Below, piece after piece: positions 5,796-10,539 of a DNA stretch of 10,539 bases. The notes under the pieces were generated by a model. The model made no database searches. It was not told the DNA's origin and saw only the letters and a list, made by a program, of their open reading frames with translations. Source of the stretch: Lachnospiraceae bacterium. GTDB lineage: Bacteria; Bacillota_A; Clostridia; Lachnospirales; Lachnospiraceae. Every line of letters begins with the position of its first letter. The first letter of the stretch is position 1. Both the position numbers and the translations under genes were made by a program. The stretch spans positions 1 to 10,539 of the forward strand of contig JAFWXB010000375.1 of NCBI GenBank assembly GCA_017523185.1. Direction: 5' to 3'.

Positions 5796-7124
5796 TTATA
5801 AACTATTTGCTACTTGATTTTTTCCAAAATACTTCTTACCTTCCTGATTTGAAATTTTTCTCATTTGAATAGCATCTTCATTTGGAACTTCCGTCAGTAT
5901 ATTTTGAAAAATAATACCATAATCTTCTTTTAATTCTATTTCTATTTGCCTAAATAACGAACAAAAATGTTCCATAGAAGAAACACTTTTTCTACGTTCA
6001 TTTAATGTCGGTAGTTCTCCAAAATATTGTCCTGCTACTTCTAACTCTAAATAATTATGTTCTGTACCTGATATCTGAATCGTTGCATTATCTAAGCCAA
6101 ACTGCATCACATTTCCATAATCCGAATTTATACTATCTTGAAATACAATTCCACGTTTTTGCATTACATTAGAAATCGCAGATGATATATATTCTTGTTT
6201 TTTCTGTTCTTGATAATTTCTAAATAATTCTTGATATAATTGTATCAATTTTCTCGTACTTCTCTCATCTTCTATCATACGTTCATCTGCTTCTATATGC
6301 ATCAAATTACAAATCGCCCTATATTGCAATACGATTTTTTGACGTTTGTTATCTGCCATTTTTTCAGTATTTGATATTGCTTGTAATTGTTTTAATAATT
6401 CATCTAACTTTTGCATATGTTTTACAGCAAATGCCGGTTTTGCATATTCAGGTTGTAAATCAAATGCTTCTTTTAATTTTCTAATAGACGGAAAACGGTT
6501 ATGATATGGAGAATCTAATACTTGTGCTAATTTTGCCACAAAAATATCAAATGGAGCATCATATACTGTATTTTGTAAGTTTTCTTGTTTATGTACTTGA
6601 AGGGAAATGCCTTTTTTTGCTTTTTTATTTACTATGTTATCCAATTTATACTCATATACAAATTTTCTATATTTTTCTTCGGATAATTGTTGAATTTCTG
6701 CTTCTGTTGTTTTTATATGAAAACCAATATCTACTTCTAATTGTTCTAAATTTTCTAAACTATTTTCCAAACGAAATTCTAATTGTGCTTGGCGTTTTAT
6801 GGCATTATCCATCTCACTATACTCTCTTTGAAAAATGTCTAATTCTATTTTCATAGATTGAAGCATTTCTTGTAAATATTGTCTTTTTTCCTGTAATTCT
6901 ACATGTCTTTCTAAAATACCCGTTTTATATTCTTTTTCTGATATTTCGTTAGATACAAAATACTGCTGGTCTTTTCTATTTTGCATTTTGGCTTTTTGAT
7001 TGATAAAATCTTGTTGTTGTCTTACATTTTGCAAAGCTATATTAAAATCTTGTGTACATTGATTCACAATTCCTTGCAATCGCCGTTCTTCTAATACAAA
7101 TGGACTTGTTATATAACTGCTCAT
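5796..7124 (-). CDS. Coiled-coil protein of unknown function between kinase and FHA genes
   Basis: This 442-residue protein starts with the ATG at 7124, overlapping the kinase stop as ATGA; an AGGAG lies 12 bases upstream. Residues about 10-175 are long heptad-rich helix (for example LERHVELQEKRQYLQEMLQ). A helical middle region follows at about 180-320. The part from about 320 to 425 is more mixed, with beta-like stretches (NYLELEVAGQYFGELP) and then an amphipathic helix. There is no signal peptide, membrane segment or catalytic motif that I recognise. The tight coupling to the kinase and the next gene being FHA suggests that it is a structural partner or a phosphorylation target of this module. 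It is unlike T6SS components I can name. Confidence 0.85.
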   Translation of the reverse strand: MSSYITSPFVLEERRLQGIVNQCTQDFNIALQNVRQQQDFINQKAKMQNRKDQQYFVSNEISEKEYKTGILERHVELQEKRQYLQEMLQSMKIELDIFQREYSEMDNAIKRQAQLEFRLENSLENLEQLEVDIGFHIKTTEAEIQQLSEEKYRKFVYEYKLDNIVNKKAKKGISLQVHKQENLQNTVYDAPFDIFVAKLAQVLDSPYHNRFPSIRKLKEAFDLQPEYAKPAFAVKHMQKLDELLKQLQAISNTEKMADNKRQKIVLQYRAICNLMHIEADERMIEDERSTRKLIQLYQELFRNYQEQKKQEYISSAISNVMQKRGIVFQDSINSDYGNVMQFGLDNATIQISGTEHNYLELEVAGQYFGELPTLNERRKSVSSMEHFCSLFRQIEIELKEDYGIIFQNILTEVPNEDAIQMRKISNQEGKKYFGKNQVANSL

Positions 7125-8653
7125 ACTTCACATTTTCTCCTAATCTCATCTAATACATTTTCCATTCCCTGATACGTTAGCCAAGCTTCAAAACGTTTAC
7201 TTTGAAACATCTTTTCTACTTTCTCATCTAAACAATGAATATGTTTTTCTAACCAAACTACAACATCATTTAAATCATAAAAGACAGTATCTTCCCATTC
7301 CATTGCATTATTTCCTCTTAACGCTTGAAATAATTGGGAACACGCTTCTATGGGATATACTCGACTAATATCTTGCAGACGTTCTGCAAATTTTATTTGT
7401 TCCAATTCTGCCTGATGCTTTTCTAAATAATATCTTACATGCCCTTTTTGCAAAAATGATATGACATTTAATTCTCCTTGTTTATCCTGTTCCCAAGTTC
7501 TTTCCATTTCTAATAAATTGGAATATCTTTTTCCCCTCCAAATAAACATGGCATCTTCTGTTAAATCTAATGTTAGTCGAAATAATGCATCTTCCGGATG
7601 AAATAATCGTCGATGTGATTTACAAATATTTCCCCATTTTTGATGAAACTGTAATAAGAATTTATCTATTTTTGCTTGTTGGAATAAAAATACGGCATAG
7701 TCCCAATGAGATTCTATCCCTTGAAACAAACCAACAATATCAACAGCTATCCACGATGGATTTTCAAAAGATAAAGTAATTGGCATTTGTCCAACAGACT
7801 TATGTACAGAAACACGTTCTTCGCCTCCAAATGTCCCATCTCCACACCATTTTTTTGCTGCATTTGGACCTAATCGCTTTTTGGGGTCAATCGTAATCAT
7901 TCCATTTACTAAGCGTTGAAAAGATAGTGAAGCATTCGAAAAGAAAATACCTTTTTCCCAAATTCGCAATGCCTCTGTGGAAGATTTTGCATTTACTAAT
8001 AATTCTCCATTTATTAATTTCGCCAATAACAATCCAACGGATGTCCAATCCGAAGCTCGTCTGCTTACATCATTTAATAGTAATTCAGGTGCTGCATACG
8101 CTGGTGTATATCCATTTGGTCTTGTTTTCATTTCTGATACGCAACCATAATCACCTAATACAATCTGCGTTTTTTCATCATTCCAAAAGATATTTTGTGG
8201 TTTTATATCATTATGAATAATTCCTGCTCCATGTAAATATTCTAATGCACAGATTATTGCCGGTAATACGATTTGCTTTATCTTGTCTTCTTCCAGTTGT
8301 TCTTTTAAATGACCATTTTTATAATATGGATATACTTCATACCAATAGGAATCTATCGTTCCACAATCTAAAATTGGAACTAAATTATCACATTGTATCG
8401 CCCGAATCTTTTGTATTAACTCTATATTGTTGCACTTATCTACTATTTTTATGACACATCGTTCTCCATAATAATCTTTTGCAAACCACAATTCCGAAGC
8501 CGATGTAATTGCCATTAAAGCAATAAAAACATACTCCCCGATTTCCATTCCAACTTTCATTCTTGGCTTTTTTAATTGTGTTTCATGTTCGATACATATA
8601 AGTGGTATCGTATCCATTTCATTTTCTGCATAAAAACGAATTGTTTCTTCCAT
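7121..8653 (-). CDS. Cytosolic Ser/Thr protein kinase-like protein (non-RD, degenerate glycine loop)
   Basis: Residues about 38-270 of 510 form a eukaryotic-like protein kinase domain. Visible are the ATP-anchoring lysine in VIK (K69), the catalytic loop HNDIKPQN at 147-154 (D149, K151, N154), DYG in place of DFG (D168), AAPE at 187-190, the helix-F aspartate in SDWTSVG (D202) and the late arginine R260. The arginine of HRD is replaced by N148, making it a non-RD kinase. The glycine-rich loop region reads TSASELWFAKD, without glycines. Residues 271-510 are a helical C-terminal region with a FLQKG...YYL motif (about 414-422) that I cannot name. No membrane helix or extracellular sensor domain is present, unlike PrkC/PknB. 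It overlaps the next gene by four bases and follows the radical SAM gene by 24 bases. An FHA protein downstream fits as the phosphothreonine reader. Confidence 0.88.
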   Translation of the reverse strand: MEETIRFYAENEMDTIPLICIEHETQLKKPRMKVGMEIGEYVFIALMAITSASELWFAKDYYGERCVIKIVDKCNNIELIQKIRAIQCDNLVPILDCGTIDSYWYEVYPYYKNGHLKEQLEEDKIKQIVLPAIICALEYLHGAGIIHNDIKPQNIFWNDEKTQIVLGDYGCVSEMKTRPNGYTPAYAAPELLLNDVSRRASDWTSVGLLLAKLINGELLVNAKSSTEALRIWEKGIFFSNASLSFQRLVNGMITIDPKKRLGPNAAKKWCGDGTFGGEERVSVHKSVGQMPITLSFENPSWIAVDIVGLFQGIESHWDYAVFLFQQAKIDKFLLQFHQKWGNICKSHRRLFHPEDALFRLTLDLTEDAMFIWRGKRYSNLLEMERTWEQDKQGELNVISFLQKGHVRYYLEKHQAELEQIKFAERLQDISRVYPIEACSQLFQALRGNNAMEWEDTVFYDLNDVVVWLEKHIHCLDEKVEKMFQSKRFEAWLTYQGMENVLDEIRRKCEV

Positions 8654-8677
8654 TTTTTATCTAACGTCCTATTCTTT

Positions 8678-9235
8678 TTATTTTGGTGGTATACCAATAA
8701 AACATAATTGATTTTTTAACAATACACATTGTAGAGTTCTTTCTTTCGTTTCTGCGTTGCTATATCTTTCGTGATAATTCCATATATGAATATTTTGATT
8801 CCATGAACCACGCAAACCTATTCCATTATTTTTTTCTTCTATATAAGTTCCATCTACAAGTACAGCAATATGATGTAAAATTTCTTCTATAACTGGCGTA
8901 TGTTTTTCATGTAATTCTTCTAATGTATAGCCTGAAAAAACCAAAATATCTCCATTCATTCTTTTTTTATATTCTATTACTAACTCTAATAACGCTTCCG
9001 GTTGCTCAAAAGGTTCTCCTCCACTTATGGTAAGTCCATCAATCTGTGTTTCTTCGCAAAACCTATCCAAAATTTCTTTTGCTGTATAAAAACTTCCACC
9101 TTCTTGTGTCTGAAACTTAGGACTTATACAATTTTCACATTGTCTTTTACAACCTTGAAACCACACCCCAATGCGTTTTCCATATCCTAATGCAGTTACA
9201 GGAAACCATACCCATCCAATTTTTGCTATTTTCAT
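8678..9235 (-). CDS. NrdG-type radical SAM activating enzyme-like protein, without NrdD partner
   Basis: This 185-residue protein has the complete outline of the anaerobic ribonucleotide reductase activase family: the radical SAM cysteine motif CX3CX2C at C29, C33 and C36, GGEP at 72-75, VFSGYTLEEL at 99-108, LVDGTY at 126-131 and RGSWNQ at 142-147. It should bind a [4Fe-4S] cluster and SAM and generate a 5'-deoxyadenosyl radical, classically to install a glycyl radical. No glycyl-radical enzyme or nrdD lies in the window, and the neighbours are signalling genes, so the native substrate here is open. It may be a domesticated activase acting on a component of this locus. The ATG at 9235 lacks a good ribosome site but gives the usual family N-terminus. 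Two 10-base direct repeats occupy the leader. Confidence 0.9.
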   Translation of the reverse strand: MKIAKIGWVWFPVTALGYGKRIGVWFQGCKRQCENCISPKFQTQEGGSFYTAKEILDRFCEETQIDGLTISGGEPFEQPEALLELVIEYKKRMNGDILVFSGYTLEELHEKHTPVIEEILHHIAVLVDGTYIEEKNNGIGLRGSWNQNIHIWNYHERYSNAETKERTLQCVLLKNQLCFIGIPPK

Positions 9236-9310
9236 ACATTTTTAGGTAAGGAAACCCACTACTTTTAGGTAATGAATGGAATTTCCTTTCTCCTTCCAAT
9301 TAAATATTAT
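9236..9310 (-). repeat. Leader with direct and inverted repeats before the radical SAM gene
   Basis: The 75-base gap holds two copies of TTACCTAAAA (minus strand; 9263-9272 and 9240-9249) spaced 23 bases apart. Each has a matching flank, so that 13 of 14 bases agree. An inverted repeat AAGGAAA / TTTCCTT (9282-9288 with 9248-9254) could form a seven-pair stem with a 27-base loop just before the ATG at 9235. A GGAAGGAG sequence lies at the start of the gap, too far from the ATG to act directly. The arrangement could limit or regulate translation of the radical SAM gene, but that is speculative. Confidence 0.5.
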
Positions 9311-10309
9311 CTATATGCCACACTTTGGACATACATTATGATATAATGTTGAACCACAATACAGGCAATTTCCCAATTCCATTCGTTTATAAAATGTATT
9401 TGCTATGATATATGTATTAAGAAATTCAAAATATACTTCAGATGTTATCATATATTTCTTATGTCCAAAAATCTTATCTAATATATAGCTAGGATTTACA
9501 TTCTCATCTTTAATAAAAGAATAGTCTTTTACAAATGTAATCTTATTTTCACAAGAAAGATGCGTAATATGTTTCATATCCCATGGCGTTAAATTTGTAA
9601 TATAACCTCTCCCAAATATTCTTAAATGTCCATTATCTCCCGTACCAATCACAGGTCTGCCTATTCCATTTTTAAATTCTTCCTGTTTTGGCTTTACTGC
9701 TACAAATTGTTCAATTTGAATTTTATTATTTAAAACGACTTTTTTTCTCTCATATGCCCATCTGCCATCTAATGTTTTATCTTCTAATTGCTCAAACATA
9801 GGCAATAATTTATTTTGATAAAAATAAATCCATTCTTCTAAAAAATCACCTACAGGTAAATAAAATTTTATTTCCGGTAATGCTCCATTTAAAATAAGTA
9901 AACGATATAATTGATAATACGTTTGCTCTTGCATCTTTTTTAATGTAAATGGAAAGAATTGTCGAACTACAATATGGATATCTTCAAACCTCATTACATT
10001 TGCATAAAGAGATTGTGCTGTTTGAATTTGTAATGCTTGAATTTCTCCCATAATTCTTTGATATTCTTTATTCAATCCAATCAAATGATAAGGACGTGAT
10101 ATATTCTCAATCTCTCTTTTTACATTCTCTATTTGTTTTTTTAATTTTTTTGCCTCATCAGAAACCCATATGGTACGACTATCTAAAACACCTTCCAATA
10201 ACCGATTAATTTCATATTGAGAAGCATCTTTTGCAATTTTTTGTAATGTTTCTCTTTGTACATCATTATCCCATAATGCTTGTAAAAAATAGATTGTTTG
10301 TTGATTCAT
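9311..10309 (-). CDS. Hypothetical protein with C-terminal zinc ribbon
   Basis: This 332-residue protein is read from the ATG at 10309, which has AAGGTGA six bases upstream. A GTG at 10318 would add three residues but lies within that ribosome site. Residues about 45-95 are charged and helical (KKLKKQIENVKREIEN). The middle is helical with aromatic clusters (EEWIYFYQNKLLPMFEQL), and residues about 215-250 are glycine-rich and beta-like. The C-terminus carries two CXXC pairs, C315/C318 and C327/C330, the last in CPKCGI: a typical rubredoxin-like zinc ribbon. There is no signal peptide or membrane segment. The gene is ten bases behind the preceding coiled-coil gene and leads the radical SAM gene. 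Function is not recognised; the ribbon suggests protein or nucleic-acid contacts. The FHA protein of this locus also carries a Cys-type knuckle. Confidence 0.83.
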   Translation of the reverse strand: MNQQTIYFLQALWDNDVQRETLQKIAKDASQYEINRLLEGVLDSRTIWVSDEAKKLKKQIENVKREIENISRPYHLIGLNKEYQRIMGEIQALQIQTAQSLYANVMRFEDIHIVVRQFFPFTLKKMQEQTYYQLYRLLILNGALPEIKFYLPVGDFLEEWIYFYQNKLLPMFEQLEDKTLDGRWAYERKKVVLNNKIQIEQFVAVKPKQEEFKNGIGRPVIGTGDNGHLRIFGRGYITNLTPWDMKHITHLSCENKITFVKDYSFIKDENVNPSYILDKIFGHKKYMITSEVYFEFLNTYIIANTFYKRMELGNCLYCGSTLYHNVCPKCGI

Positions 10310-10314
10310 AATAA

Positions 10315-10321
10315 TCACCTT
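10315..10321 (-). promoter_or_regulatory. Ribosome binding site overlapping the upstream stop codon
   Basis: AAGGTGA begins inside the TAA (10320-10322) of the truncated coiled-coil gene and stands five to six bases before the ATG at 10309. It supports that ATG over the GTG at 10318, which falls inside the site, and suggests translational coupling. Confidence 0.6.
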
Positions 10322-10539
10322 ACGACTGTCTATGTTTTCTTAAATTTTCTTCTGCAATTTCTTTTTGTTGCTGTCTTCTAACTGCTTCTTGTTGTAATTG
10401 CACTAATTTTTCTCTATCTTCTATGTCTTTTTGTGTTCGCATCTTCTGTTCTTGCACCAATGCATCTTGTGCAAATTGACCGGCTACTTTATATATTACA
10501 TTTGATGTTGTAGGAGTTGCTGTTCTACGATTCTTTTGC
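10320..10539 (-). CDS. C-terminal end of a coiled-coil protein, start beyond window
   Basis: An open minus-strand frame enters from the right edge and ends with TAA at 10320-10322, giving 72 codons. The visible part begins with a basic, Thr-rich stretch (NRRTATPTTSN) and continues as a charged helix rich in Gln, Glu and Arg (EREKLQVLQQEAVRRQQQKE), ending RKHRQS. This looks like coiled coil. The following gene's ribosome site overlaps its stop, so the two are cotranscribed. The family cannot be told from this fragment. Confidence 0.75.
   Translation of the reverse strand, partial: QKNRRTATPTTSNVIYKVAGQFAQDALVQEQKMRTQKDIEDREKLVQLQQEAVRRQQQKEIAEENLRKHRQS

Noticed and set aside
10310..10318. GTG start at 10318 for the zinc-ribbon gene
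   Set aside because: The GTG is part of the ribosome site for the ATG at 10309.

Overview
The window is strongly AT-rich, with strong purine Shine-Dalgarno sites (GGAGG, AAGGA), stop/start overlaps of the ATGA type and every supported gene on the minus strand. This suggests a low-GC Bacillota, most likely an anaerobic gut-type Clostridia/Lachnospiraceae member. That assignment is inferred from style and gene content, because there is no rRNA or housekeeping marker here. Transcription runs from high to low coordinates.

Right part (10539 down to 3033): a compact run of seven genes. In order they are a truncated coiled-coil protein, a 332-residue protein with a C-terminal four-cysteine zinc ribbon, an NrdG-type radical SAM enzyme, a Ser/Thr protein kinase-like protein, a coiled-coil protein of 442 residues, a zinc-ribbon/FHA protein with a TTG start and 24-residue tandem repeats, and a ClpB/ClpV-like AAA+ ATPase with a P-loop-less N-terminal half. 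Two junctions are 4-base overlaps (kinase to coiled-coil, FHA to AAA+), so these products are probably made in coordinated amounts. Kinase plus FHA plus a Clp-type ATPase recalls the regulatory wing of the type VI secretion system (PpkA, Fha, ClpV). No sheath, baseplate or FtsK/EssC-type ATPase gene is present, so a secretion role is inference.

Left part (3032 down to 1): effector-like cargo. A 31-codon mini-gene directly after the AAA+ gene looks like an ADP-ribosyltransferase toxin gene that has lost its middle. It is followed by a small membrane protein, then a 236-base AT-rich gap with a possible promoter. Next is an intact 543-residue protein with an N-terminal coiled coil, a middle region resembling an inactivated LHH-type HNH nuclease, and a C-terminal R-S-E class ADP-ribosyltransferase domain. 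A 54-residue charged protein and a truncated acidic protein follow at 11-12 base spacings.

Working model (inference): the right-hand genes encode a phosphorylation-controlled ATPase machine that includes an orphan radical SAM enzyme. The left-hand genes are a variable toxin/partner module attached to it, with a visible scar of an earlier or duplicated toxin gene. No CRISPR array, tRNA, rRNA or insertion sequence was seen.
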